Below are positions 35,036-45,211 of a DNA stretch of 64,000 nt, one piece after another (position 1 is the first letter of the stretch; every line of letters starts with the position of its first letter). The notes under the pieces were generated by a model. That model did not search any database. It saw only the letters and a list, made by a program, of their open reading frames with translations, and was not told the DNA's origin. Origin of the DNA: Prinia subflava. Its lineage: Eukaryota; Chordata; Aves; Passeriformes; Cisticolidae. The DNA is taken from the NCBI RefSeq assembly GCF_021018805.1, contig NW_026960611.1, positions 1,364,001-1,428,000 on the forward strand, read 5' to 3'. A program made the position numbers and the translations under genes.

Positions 35036-35883
35036 ATATTAAATTAATAATTTCATATTTTTGTGTTTGGGTTTCTTTACATGTGCTACAACCACGATTG
35101 TCACTTATATTTCTGGTTCTTGTTGAAGTCAATTCCTAACCTCATTCAATCCTATGCTCTTCAATGTCCGACCTGTTCTCTACCGTTCTCAAAAAGCTAT
35201 TTTTTACAGTAACTCTGCTGAAAACCAGGTTCAGAACAAACCAGACAAGGTTGGTTTTCCTCACAGAATCACTTTAGGAATAAAATCAGACAACCTAATA
35301 TTCTGCCAGTTTTTTAACCATCCCATACCTCAGACAGATGTGTTGATGGAACAGACAAGGAAACAGAATCACAAGTGGACTGTTATATATGTAAGGCTTC
35401 AAACAAATTTGCTAATAAAAACTAGAACTTGAGAGCAGAAAAAGCACCTTGAAAATGTTAATTTCACTTGAATCACAAGACTTTTCCTCTTTTGTTTCTT
35501 TATTCACAATCCAACTCTTTTGCAAATACATTGTCATACTTGCAAAGAACTGAGTCTTATGTTCAGAATGAGAACTTTTGATTCCAAATTATTCAGTAAT
35601 TTACTCACATCTTCAACCATATTTCTCATTTACCTCCCGGCCTTCCAGTGTAATATGTGACAAACACAGTATGTACTAGCTGACACACACCTGCATGATA
35701 ATAAATGCTTTTTTGACACTTCAGAAATGCAGTGTGTTTACCATAGCTCACAGAGAGACGTGTTATTTGCAGTTATTTAGTGAAAAAGAATTAGAGGTTT
35801 AAGTACTTCAGATTTTAAAACATCCATAAAAAGAATGGCTATAGTGACTCAAACCCTCTCAATACCTGTCTCTGGCAGTGGCC
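35036..35883. other. No gene seen
   Basis: AT-rich unique-looking DNA between two LTRs. Confidence 0.5.
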
Positions 35884-36320
35884 TGTGGAATTGCATTTTA
35901 TGGAAACAGTATGCTCTGGCTCACCCCTGGAAAGTGTATGGCTTATCTCAAGTCTGTAACCTCCTTGCAGTATCATGTATCTGTAACTCTACTGGCTAAA
36001 GAATCTTACCACGCCCACTTTGAACCACTGTGTTAAGGGTGCAAATGGACAAGGCTCACCCTCTTTTGCCCTGGCGGTCTCTGGAGACTGCTCTCTCCCC
36101 TTCCCTCTCTCCCCTTCCCTCTCTCTCCTTCCCTTCCCCCTCTCCCTCAGTGACCATGCTGCCTTCCTGGGGTAAGACTGAATAAACCCTCATCTCATCA
36201 GCAGCCCACCAGCGTCTAGAGTCTCTTTACCTGCCAGCATGCGAACACCCACGACCTTAGAGCCTGGGGGGCTCCAGGGGAACCTTCCCTGGGGACCCCC
36301 CTTGAATCTAAATCACAACA
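35884..36320 (+). mobile_element. Solo LTR, S family, copy S1
   Basis: It starts TGTGGAATTGC and ends ATCACAACA. It contains a long CT-rich tract (36090-36150), GACTGAATAAACCC as poly(A) signal and a CTGGGG-rich U5 end. It matches 54670-55096. The flanking hexamers differ by one base (GTGGCC and GAGGCC), a decayed 6-bp duplication, as expected of class II elements. Confidence 0.75.
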
Positions 36321-36326
36321 GAGGCC

Positions 36327-37352
36327 AAACATTTAGGAATACACAGAATAGGTTTAGGCTTTTCCCTTTACTTCCTCCATCTTCCCACAATCTGTGGCTT
36401 AGGAAACTGATAAAGCTTTTTCTTTTTGTGTTTTTTTTTGTTTTTGTTTTTGTTTTTTGCTGTTGTTGTTGTTTTCCCAGCATGTTATTTTTATTAGCCC
36501 TCAGTAATACTTTATTATTCATTAATTTGTCTTGAATTCTATTGAGTGTCAGCAACTTCCTGTCACAGGGAGTCTCCTGCTGTAACTATATGCTGTGTGA
36601 AACAGTATTTCCTAAAATTTCATTTGGTTTCCATAGCTCTTGTGCTGCAAAAAGTGATGAGTATTGATTCCCAATTCACATAACTTATATGCTCATGATT
36701 TTATGTACCTCTGTCATACATCTGTTCAACTGCTTTCCAAACTGCACTGCTGTATCTATTTAAATTTTTCGTCGGAGAGATGTTCCATGCTTTAGATAAT
36801 AATTTATTTCTGTGTATTTTCTTCTTTGTATCAGTTAGGGAAACAAATAATAATTACAATAGATATAAGAAGACAAGATGACTGAAGCAGAAACAAAATG
36901 TTGCTGCATTTGTATAGTGCATGATTTGAAAGTAACTGAAAATAACAGGTCAGCAAAGTAATGGACATGCAATTTCAAGGAGGATTAACGAAATGTTCAC
37001 AAATTACTCTATTGAAAACATGTTAGCAGTATTTAAAAAGTGTTTTGGTCTTGATTTAGTTCTGAAGTCAATAGGAACAGTGGTTGGCCAATATTACTGG
37101 TGCATATGAAAATACCATTCTTAATGACGCTGCTACACTTTGAGCTCCCCTGGATGGTTTGTTCTGGATGTGGAAAACAACAAATAAAATGGAAAACATT
37201 CACTGGGCAGAGACAAACTTTGGCTTTGCTATATTGTGCAGACATAGGAGAATAATATGTCCTTTCAGACAGGTCCAATACAACTAATGCAGTGACAACA
37301 AAGTGATGTGTAGAACATAAAAAAAGAAATATGCAATAAAGATTTAACTAAT
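36327..37352. other. No gene seen
   Basis: AT-rich unique-looking DNA. A Lys/Thr-rich minus-strand frame near 36313-36555 comes from a TTTTG/TTG simple repeat (36425-36475) and is not a gene. Confidence 0.5.
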
Positions 37353-37513
37353 TTAGAATAATAGAATATCCTGAGTTGGAAGGGACCCACTAGGATAATT
37401 AAGTCCAACTCCTGACTGCACAGGATCATCCCCAAAATAACACCACATATTTGAAGGAATTTTCCAAATGCTTCTCAAACTCTTTCAGGCTGGTGCTGTG
37501 TATGGCTCTGTTC
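37353..37513 (-). mobile_element. CR1 LINE, 3' part, interrupted by provirus M
   Basis: The reverse complement of a CR1 3' end: tagaatatcctgagttgga, gggacccac, gtccaactcctg, then ggctggtgctgtg. It stops at 37513 and resumes at 44099, where the expected next CR1 segment (ctgtttcagtgcccagcc) is found. Provirus M therefore inserted into a pre-existing CR1. Confidence 0.85.
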
Positions 37514-37836
37514 TATCGGCTATTGATGAGAGACAGGAAGACTGATTCGGTGATCAGAATTCGATTTTACTCAGGTTTCCCAAAAGCTTATATACTATTT
37601 CAAACAGGTTAATAATTTCTACTACAATAATCAGGTTAAAAATCACACAGAAAACTCATGCATTTTACAATTCTTTGCTTGCAGAAGTTGATTGAATCTT
37701 CTCTCTTCCCGTAAGCATGTATAATCCCATCTCCTGTAATTTTCACAGTTCTGTTTGTTCCTGCCATGGCATCTTGGTTATCAAACTAGCTATGCTAATC
37801 AAGTCTGTTTGACTCTCTGTCTTGTGTATTCCCAGA
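37514..37836 (-). mobile_element. 3' LTR of provirus M
   Basis: A 323-bp LTR on the minus strand, TCTGGGAATACAC to CAATAGCCGATA, following a polypurine tract (AGAAGGGGGAGA, complement of 37837-37848). Compared with the 5' LTR at 43775-44098 I count about nine substitutions and two small indels. The outer flanks are CTGTTC (37508-37513) and CTGTTT (44099-44104), a 6-bp duplication with one change. Confidence 0.9.
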
Positions 37837-38054
37837 TCTCCCCCTTCTGTATTAACCAAGAACACCCCCTTGATGGCTTTATTAATTAATCTCTGCAAAC
37901 ACTGAAGCAAGCAAGGTATCATAACTAATACAATTATTATTAAAATCATTACATGCATTCCTATCCTAAGAAAATCTTTTAGGCAAGGTGTCAAATCCCA
38001 GCCACTAAACAGGTTATCTAGCCAAGATCCAGATTCTACCTTTAGTTTAAACAC
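37743..38054 (-). pseudogene. env: Env C-terminal end (membrane segment and tail), provirus M
   Basis: What remains of env: a short pre-membrane SGSWLDNLFSGW-like stretch, an Ile/Leu/Val-rich membrane segment, a conserved PCLLQCLQ block, and a tail that runs through the polypurine tract (GGDLG) and stops inside U3. SU and the TM ectodomain are missing; the 235 or so bases between this and the pol end are AT-rich without an Env frame. Same residual part as in provirus Q. Confidence 0.85.
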
Positions 38055-38289
38055 ACTGTAAAATATAAGGAATAATTATAACAATACATAATATAATGTC
38101 TAATACATATAAGCTTATTTTAACTAAATTTCTAATTTATTTATGGAGTCTGTAGCTTCTTAGGAGTTTATTCAGCTATTCCAATCTTTCATCTGTTTGC
38201 AGGTTTTACACTTTCTTTTAGGGCTGAGGCTTCACGATTTTGCAACATAAACTGAATTTTTTACTAGATTAAAAGGAACAGAAAATTTT

Positions 38290-40092
38290 TGAAAAGTTCT
38301 GAAAACGGTAGCAAGTTCAAAAATTTGAGGGGATTTAAGTCTGTCATTGAACAATTCAAGAAATTAAAAGCATACAGGGCTTTGAGTAATCTTTCAGCAG
38401 GAGTGTCCCCGGCTCCCCCCTTTTGTTGTAACAGAAGATGTTTGAGAGAGCCATGGGCACGTTCTATAACTGATTGTCCTGTGGGTGAGTGAGGTATGCC
38501 TTTTTTGTGAGTGATACCCTATAAGGAGAGGAAGTTTGCAACTCTATGGGAAATGTATGCGGGTCCATTATCTGTCTTAATCTGTTGCGGAATTCCTAAG
38601 GTGGCAAAGGCAGCAGCGAAATCATGGCAAAGGTCTTTCCCTGTCTCTCCCATGTGAGCTGAGGCAAACAGAGCACCTGAAAAGGTATCAATAGAAGCAT
38701 GCACAAATTTCAAAGGGCCGAATTCAGGAATGTGTGTCACGTCTGTCTGCCAAATTTGCAGGCTCTGTAGACCTCTTGGGTTGACCACTGTGTTCACATA
38801 AGGAAGGGAGCAACGCTGACAGTCAGGGCATATAGAAATGATATTAGAGGCTTGTGCTGGAGTTAATTTAAAAAGTCTTACCAAAGCCCCAGCATTTTGA
38901 TGGAAAAAGGAGTGACTCAGTTTAGCTTGCTCTATTTTGTTAGGCAAAACATGCTGCACTGATAAGGTTAACAAGTCTGCCTGGGCGTTACCTTCAGTGA
39001 GAAAGTCGGGTAAACTGGAATGTGACCTGATATGCATCACAAAGTAAGGAGCCGTCCTTTGGTCTAACAGGGACACCAGAAGTTTTAACCAGGAAAAAAG
39101 AATGTCATTTTAACATTTCCCAAAACAGAATTCTATGCTCTCTGTACAATACCTGAAACATATGCCGAGTCAGTAATCAGATTAAAAGGTGTGCTGAATT
39201 TCTGAAACACTCTGACCATGGCAGCTAACTCCACTATTTGTGGAGACCCTTCAACAACAGCAATATCAGATTGCCAAGTTCCAGTTTCAGGATCCCTCCA
39301 TACAATCACTGATTTATGGGTTTTCCCAGACCCATCTGTGAATATTGTCATAGCTTGCAAAGGAGTCTCACTTCTCTTTGGCTTGGGGATTAAATTAAAA
39401 TACAAAGTTAATAATTTGTGTTTAGGTGGATGGATAGATATCTGCCCTGGGTAATCTGCTAAAGCAATTTACAATTTCTCAGACATCTGTAGCAATCAAT
39501 TCAAATAAAACATTGTGAGAGGTAGACGGATACAATCAAAATCTTTCCCAGCCAAAGCAGTCAGTCTTTGACGAGCCTTGACAATCAACACGGCCATAAG
39601 TTCATCTTGCATGGAAATAGTCTTGGGAATATGGTTAGGCAAAAAGACCCATTCGATAATTAGCAGAGGGTCTGGTTTTTTTGAGTCCCACTGAAATATT
39701 AAGGCATAAGGCTGTTTGTTAGGATTCAGAATGATTAGCCACAGCGGCAGTTCTGGAGGCCACCGAGCTGATTGCCTCTGGGCGATAGCATCAGCTACCT
39801 TTTGAAGCGCAATTTGTGCTTCTCTGTTAAAGCGTCTGGGTGATAAGAGGTTGGGCTCTCCTCCCAGGAGGGCAAACAATGGCTCCAAATCTGCATTTGA
39901 AATCGCAAGCAAGGGATGGACCCAATTTATTGTTCCCAGCAATTTTTGTGCATCATGTAATGTTTTGATTTCAGCTGAAATTTGCAAGGGTTGTGCAGAA
40001 ATTGAATGCATGCCTATTTGCCAGCCCAAATATTTCCAGGGAGATGTCTTTTGAACTAAAAATCAAACTGGTTATCACAATCTTTGTCAAAA
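38290..40092 (-). pseudogene. pol: pol 3' part (RT thumb, RNase H, integrase), provirus M
   Basis: On the minus strand the RT resumes at a PWKYLGW motif (about 40055) and runs to a TGA at 39496-39498, in place of the Trp found in provirus A. A TAA follows shortly. RNase H (39405-39133) shows FTDGSG, VELAAM and TDSAYV. After a damaged linker, integrase (39076-38519) shows the HHCC site, WQTDVT and KTDNGP; a TAG at 38519-38521 interrupts it before the IERAH segment (38518-38290), which stays in frame. At least three stops and one broken linker. The N-terminal RT with YMDD is missing, replaced by foreign sequence and the L3 LTR. Confidence 0.9.
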
Positions 40093-40097
40093 GCATG

Positions 40098-40767
40098 TGT
40101 GAAAAACGTGAAATGATTAATTCATGTTCTTATGGTAAATTGGAAAATTATAAAAGCTGTATAAATTTATATCAGGTAAAAGTCTATGTTTTAAGAGATT
40201 TTGCAGCAGATGGTGAAACTGACCACCCTGAAACAGCAGGCGCCTCCATTCAGAAGGGAACAAAAGACTTTTCCGGGAAAGTTTGCAGCCTTCTTAAGTA
40301 CCGGGAGGGGACCTGTCGAGATAAGCTGGCACCAGCAACTCACACCCTGGGTGCCACCTTCACAGACCATCAAGCAACATCATCGATATCTGGATCATTC
40401 ATCAACTATAAGGACCTATAGAAATTGGACATTAACATTTGAACTAAGAAAAGAACTCTATTCTGCTTGGCCGGGGAAACTCCCGAATTTGTATAGCTGG
40501 TCGGGAAACAATGGGAAATACGGGGAAATATTGCCAAGGGCAGAATAAAGTGTATAAAAACCAAGCCCCGAACTGGGCAAATTTGTGAACCGTTGGGGGA
40601 GATAGCAGGCTGCCAGACCCTGTATCTCACGGTTCACCCTTGGCATTTCCCGGGAAAACTCTGTCAGTTTCTCTGCTGTTGGTGGGTTATCAAAATTCTG
40701 TGATTTGATCTTTATTAATAAACCAAATTATTATTTTAATTGGAATATCGTATTGGCATTTATAACA
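40098..40767 (+). mobile_element. Solo LTR, L family, copy L3, inside provirus M
   Basis: A 670-bp LTR, TGTGAAAAACG to TATAACA, in opposite orientation to M. A perfect 5-bp duplication GCATG flanks it (40093-40097 and 40768-40772). TATAAAAACCAAG near 40553 and AATAAACC near 40720. Its insertion is younger than M and separates the M pol from the Cys-rich segment. Confidence 0.9.
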
Positions 40768-40798
40768 GCATGTAAGTTTAACAGGCTATATCTGAGCA

Positions 40799-41146
40799 CT
40801 AGAAACAATTCTCAGTAAATATCATGATAGTCAGGAAATCATCATATATCCTTATTCTCAGTGGCAGTAAGCCACTGTGCTCTAATTGTTCAGGTGGAGC
40901 AAATTTACATACACACATTAATCGTTGAATTTGTGCATTATTTCTGATGCATCTTGATGGATCACATTGACAGCAAATACCTCGTCCTTTAAGACATGCA
41001 CAATACTACAGTATCTCACATTCAATACATTTGCATTTAACCTCAGCTTGATGACAAACTAAACAAGAGGAGAGAAGCAGTTCTGCATTAAGTTCTCACT
41101 CAAAGGCTGTAACCATTTGTTTAGATGTCGGAGTCCATGTTTCCAT
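40799..41146 (-). pseudogene. Cys-rich reading frame with two stops, family not recognised
   Basis: One minus-strand frame of 116 codons reads with only two internal stops (a TGA and a TAG) from an ATG at 41146 to a TAG at 40799. It holds about 15 Cys, grouped as C-x2-C, C-x-C-x2-C, C-x-C, C-C-x2-C-x4-C and C-x-C, followed by a less Cys-rich PPEQLEHSGLLPLR stretch. The pattern suggests a zinc-binding domain. It does not match gag, pol or env of the neighbouring ERVs. It sits in a segment that replaced part of the M pol. It may be a captured host exon, an accessory viral gene, or part of another element. Not named. Confidence 0.4.
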
Positions 41147-41160
41147 GGATCCTCCACAGA

Positions 41161-41690
41161 GAGTGAAAAGTAGAGAGATAGAATTAAAGCCTTTAGAAAA
41201 ATTAGAATATATAAAAGCTTTAGATACATAAAGTAGAAATCTAACCCTTAGCTTTAAGCTTTACCTGCCCTAAGTCCTAGTTCAGTGTAGAAGGACACAG
41301 CTTCAGGCCTAGTGATAGAGTATAGACATAACAAAAATAGAGTAGGGTACTGTTTATAATTTTTAGTATGAGTTTTATGTACAACAAGGTAGAACCTTAT
41401 GCTAGTAAGATAGAGTTTTACGTTAATAGATATGCTATGTCCGTAGGTTTTGATGCTGATTTTCGTAGTTTTACGAACTTTAGAATTGTACCTAGATTGG
41501 TTAGTGTGTAGATAAAAAATATGAATATGCATTTTGCAATTTGGGATAAAAAGCCTCTGTGTCAGTCTGTCAGGGGGACGGATTGGAGGAATTGGTCGAG
41601 TGATCAATCTGATCAATCGATCCAACCTCCACCTCCTGCAGCCTGAGGAAGGAGCCTTGCCAGGGAGCCGAATGGGATTCTAAAGGTATC
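41161..41690 (-). other. Foreign non-coding segment inside provirus M
   Basis: AT-rich sequence with many stops in all frames. In plus orientation a GGGATAAAAAGCC box near 41546 precedes a GC-richer stretch. Its relation to module E2 next to it is unclear; together they could be the LTR and leader of a separate element. Confidence 0.35.
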
Positions 41691-42370
41691 ATCTATTGTA
41701 GCCTGGCATCTGGGCCCTGGGGTCCCGTCCCTTCCTCCTGCGAGGGTTCGGGACCCCAGGGATCCTCCCTGGCCCCTGCGATCCCGTCCCTTCCCTTTTC
41801 CCCTGCGGCGTTTGCCCCGGGACTCTGTTCAGGGCTGCTGGGGAGTCTGTGAGAGTTCCTGTCTCTGCAACCGGGAACTGCAAGGGTTTGGGACCCCGGG
41901 ACCCTTCCTTGTCCCTGTGACCCTGCTTTCGGGAACTCTGCCAAGTTGGGGACCCCTCCATTGCCACTGTGATCCCCGCGGTCGGGACCCCTGTCCTGGG
42001 ATCTGTGATCTTGTGTTCCCTTTCTGTTATTGTGACCCCACGGTTGGAAAATCCTGCTTGGGGTCAGATGGGAGGCTGATTTACCTAGAGGCTGTAATGT
42101 CAGATATGTGCTTTGCTTATAGTCTTACTAGTTCTGCTTGTTAGGAATTCTGTGCTTTGTTTGCTGTTTCATTAGAACTCTGTGTGTTAAGATTTCTATG
42201 CTTTAGTTATTGTCTTGTTTAGACTTTCTTTGCCTAGGTTTGTAATTAGTTGTAGAATAAGGCCACTCTCAGAACTCTTTACCTTCAGATATGTGCTTTT
42301 GTATAAATAAATTACTCTATTTAGATATCAAGATGTGGTAAGATCTTTAGAGACTTTATATCCGTACCCA
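41691..42370 (-). repeat. GC-rich degenerate tandem-repeat module E, copy 2
   Basis: The reverse complement of 1146-1805 over its length, including the GC-rich 55-60-bp degenerate units (41700-42010) and the AT-rich tail with GATATAAAGTCTC on the minus strand. In minus orientation it follows an integrase C-terminal fragment and precedes 41161-41690. Long open frames within it on both strands are compositional. Confidence 0.6.
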
Positions 42371-42399
42371 GCCTAGGCATTTAGAGTTCATCAAGAACA

Positions 42400-42500
42400 A
42401 AAAAGACTGAAAACATAAAAGAGCTTTCTGCAGTCTTCTCAGCAGGGGTGCCATCCTCGGCTCCCCCTTTCCTGTTAAGAACTTGAGACATTAATTTACC
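42400..42500 (-). pseudogene. pol: Second integrase C-terminal fragment
   Basis: The minus strand shows a short stretch aligning with the integrase tail of A and M (an AGGGGGAGCC block followed by codons equivalent to the KALY-NF region). M already has its own integrase end at 38290-38518, so this is an extra copy brought by another element or by rearrangement. An A18 run on the minus strand (near 42505-42522) separates it from the M RT start. Confidence 0.5.
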
Positions 42501-42522
42501 AAACTTTTTTTTTTTTTTTTTG

Positions 42523-42997
42523 GTTAGTTTTAAAGTCAGGTGCTTTAATGACCTTTATACAAAATTTGACTGCATAAAAATTCCCTACTGAGATAGAACA
42601 TCTCCCCCCCACAAAACTAGCAGCACAGACAGCACAAAAGGACTGATAGTAGCTACTTTCCCCTCAGGCCCTGTGATCTGTACCAGGTATTGGCTTTGAT
42701 AGCTTTTGACTGTTTCCACCCACTCCTGAGAGGACCTGGGAAGAGTCCATAGATTTCCTGTAGGGAGACAAAAACTGAGCAATTAGACAATGTTATTGCA
42801 CTTCTTGGGGTGGCTGCACGTAGGTTGGAGATGGTCCGGTGAATGGGGGCTGGGCCGGCTGGAAGCTGAACGTTGCTCCTGGTTACTGTGTCAGCTGCTG
42901 GGTTGGCTGTGGGACTTGTGTCTGCACTCGTTGCTGTCCCATGCTGTGAGATGATTTGCTGTAAAAGCTGGCCATTTGGTGAAACTTGAAGAGGCAT
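42523..42997 (-). pseudogene. pro: gag-dUTPase-protease remnant, provirus M
   Basis: The minus strand encodes a Gln/Pro-rich gag or dUTPase leader (42997-42790) followed, after a deletion, by the protease C-terminus: a GPEGKVATISPFVLSV-like stretch then LWG-DVLSQ. Its Trp codon before the final Gly is replaced by TAG (42585-42587). A short RT-start-like stretch (codons resembling LKLTWKT) follows. The protease active-site Asp region is deleted, and most dUTPase sequence is gone. Non-functional. Confidence 0.65.
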
Positions 42998-43082
42998 TGA
43001 TTAGCGAAATAAAGGCAAAGTCTCTGTCTTTAAGGGCTTTCTTTTTTATCTGTAACCAATTGTTATGCATATTTGAAGCGAG

Positions 43083-43625
43083 TCAGTCCGGATCATTTTC
43101 GGGGCCGGGGTCAAAAGGCTCCCCGTCACTGCTAGAGTCAGAGTCCCCATAAGCGGTTAGCATTCGGCGGCTCTGTGGTCGCTGGTGGGATCCCGGTGGG
43201 GGTGCAGCTGGCAGCTGGGCTTTATCTTTGGCGTTCGTCGGGGAGGGGGTGCGGACGGGGGACGGGGAGTGGGACCTGGGCAGATTTCGGTCTAGCACGG
43301 CCTCCGGGGCCATCTCCGCGGTGGTATCACAGGCTGCCTCGCTCCTCCCCTCTTTTTTAATTGCATCCATGACCGCCCTCCATGCAGGAAGCAGGCGTAG
43401 CTCTGGCTCGTGGCCAGGCAGCGTAGTCAGGTCGTAGAGCTTTACGCCGATCTTGTCCCAGTAGCGGAGAGTAAAAATAGAGGAAGGGATGGTATCAGGG
43501 AACATGCGTGACACCCATTGTAGGAGCGACTTAAGGTCCTGCTTAAGGATGGAGGATCCATGCTTGCTCAGAAAGGCTGGCATGGTTTTGTTAACGTCTC
43601 TCTCGTTGGACATGACCTGTCCCAT
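43083..43625 (-). pseudogene. gag: gag N-terminal part (matrix and proline-rich region), provirus M
   Basis: A 180-codon minus-strand frame starting Met-Gly-Gln, a myristoylation-type start, with an alpha-helical matrix-like domain (LLQW, IF-LRYWDKIGVKLYDL) that resembles the provirus Q gag start. It continues into a Pro/Ser-rich acidic stretch and ends at a stop near 43083. Capsid and nucleocapsid are missing. A splice donor consensus CAG|GTGAGC lies about 20 bases upstream (GT at 43647-43646). Confidence 0.8.
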
Positions 43626-43753
43626 ACCTTGAGTTCCCCTGGCTCACCTGTCACATCAGGCGTACAGATGATTGCGGGCCCAACCACGGTTCTTTCACCA
43701 TCACTATCAGTTCCAGGGTCATCGCCAATTGCCAGCAGATAGCCGGTTCTTCT

Positions 43754-43772
43754 CCGGTCATACGGAGCACCA
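43754..43772 (-). other. Primer binding site, provirus M
   Basis: Two bases (AT) after the 5' LTR, the minus strand reads TGGTGCTCCGTATGACC. The TGG start and spacing are right for a tRNA primer site. I could not assign it to a specific tRNA with confidence. Confidence 0.55.
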
Positions 43773-43774
43773 AT

Positions 43775-44098
43775 TATTGGCTATTGATGAGAGACGGGAA
43801 GACTGATTCAGTGATCAGAATTCGATTTTACTCAGGTTTCCCAAAAGCTTATATACTATTTCAAACAGGTTAATAATTTCTACTACAATAATCAGGTTAA
43901 AAATCACACAGAAAACTCATGCATTTTACAACGATTCTTTGTTTGCAGAAGTTGATTGAATCTTCTCTCTTCCCTTAAGCAGGTTTAATCCCATCTCCTG
44001 TAATTTTCACAGTTCTGTTTGTTCCTGCCATGACATCTTGGTTATCAAACTAGCTATGCTAATCAAGTCTGTTTGACACTGTCTTGTGTATTCCCAGA
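43775..44098 (-). mobile_element. 5' LTR of provirus M
   Basis: A 324-bp LTR paired with 37514-37836. On the minus strand it starts TCTGGGAATACAC and ends CAATAGCCAATA, then a two-base spacer and the primer site. The pair bounds a 6.6-kb provirus. Confidence 0.9.
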
Positions 44099-44260
44099 CT
44101 GTTTCAGTGCCCAGCCACCCTCTGGGTGAAGAACTTTGTCCTAATATCCAACCTAATCCTCCCCTGACACAATTTCAGGCTGTTCCCTCCAGTCCTGTCT
44201 CTGGTCACCAGAGAGGGGAGATCAGTGTTTGCCCCTCCTCCTTTCCTCACAAGGAAGAAG
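44099..44260 (-). mobile_element. CR1 LINE, continuation beyond provirus M
   Basis: It resumes exactly where 37513 stopped: ctgtttcagtgcccagcc, ccctctgggtgaagaac, aatatccaacctaa, and the ctccagtcctg segment. Together with 37353-37513 it is one CR1 fragment of about 320 bp. Confidence 0.85.
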
Positions 44261-44403
44261 TGCATTGTCTTTGCCTGGACAAAGAAAGATATAATCCTTC
44301 AGAAAGTTCCTCACATTTCCTTTTTTTGTGGTCAATTTTTAACAGCTGGTTTAAAGCCTTAGTTTTTTCCAAACAAGGAAAACCTGAGGCCATAGTCTGC
44401 TAT

Positions 44404-45205
44404 TCTCAGGGTTGTAGTTTTCCTGAGATTCTCCTTGGGGTTGGTGTTCCCCAAGGTAATAAGGGTCTCCCAAGGTTGCTGTTCCGTAGGAGTTTCCCCT
44501 GGGTTGCTGTTCCCAGAGGTAATAAGGTTTTCAGTCTTCTCTTTGCCCTAAGTGTTACACACCAGAGGTAGAGACGACAAACTGAGTCCGCCGGTGCACA
44601 TTTCCAAGGTTGTTTATTCTTCATTATCTCAGTCCTTTTTCAACTCTGCCAGGCCTCCCTGGCAGGGTACCTTATCTTAGTTCTTTCTCAGCTCTGCAAG
44701 GTGTCTCCGCAGAGCAGGACACGCGGCAGACTGGGCGGATCAGAGAGCCCCGTACCTTATGTACGGTCCCCTTGACCCAACCACTGTCCGAGACGTATTT
44801 TTTATTTACAAAATTTTACCAATACCTATTACCTATACTAACATGTCAGTTCTACTCTAAACCAATCTCTAAAACCCAACTCAGCACAAGATGGGGGACG
44901 AGAACAAGAACAAGGAAGACAGGGGCCACTCCCCAATTCCTCCATCTTGTCTCTTCAGCCCCATATGCTAAGAATCCTAATTTCTATATTTATATTCTAC
45001 AACAAACCATCCACTACTTATTTCAAATTCTTAGGATTTGTGATTCTTCCTGCATGTGAGTGTTCACTCCCATGGACAGGAATCAGAGTCAGTGTCCTCC
45101 TGGGACCTGTGTGGGTCTGACTGACCCCCCTGTACAGATCCCAGACCCCCCTGTCCGGTCTCCAAACCCTCCAGGGTGGCCAGGGGGATGTTCTAGACTC
45201 CGACA
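44404..45205 (-). mobile_element. Solo LTR, A family, copy C
   Basis: An 802-bp solo LTR on the minus strand, TGTCGGAGTC to CCCTGAGA, flanked by a perfect 6-bp duplication TGCTAT (44398-44403 and 45206-45211). U3 keeps the Env-tail frame except for a TAG near its fourth codon. The R region carries an extra tandem near-duplicate of about 47 bp (44630-44720). The U5 stem-loop array is present (44404-44540); CCTTGGGG/CCCCAAGG (44433-44456) is perfect. Confidence 0.9.
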
Positions 45206-45211
45206 TGCTAT

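Noticed and set aside
41254..41625. A 123-codon minus frame with many Ile, Thr and Lys
   Set aside because: AT-rich composition, no domain, and it sits in a non-coding segment.
37514..44098. M read as an oncogene-type transducing provirus
   Set aside because: The foreign part also contains module E2 and an extra integrase fragment, so nested rearrangement is the simpler reading; kept only as an option for the Cys-rich frame.
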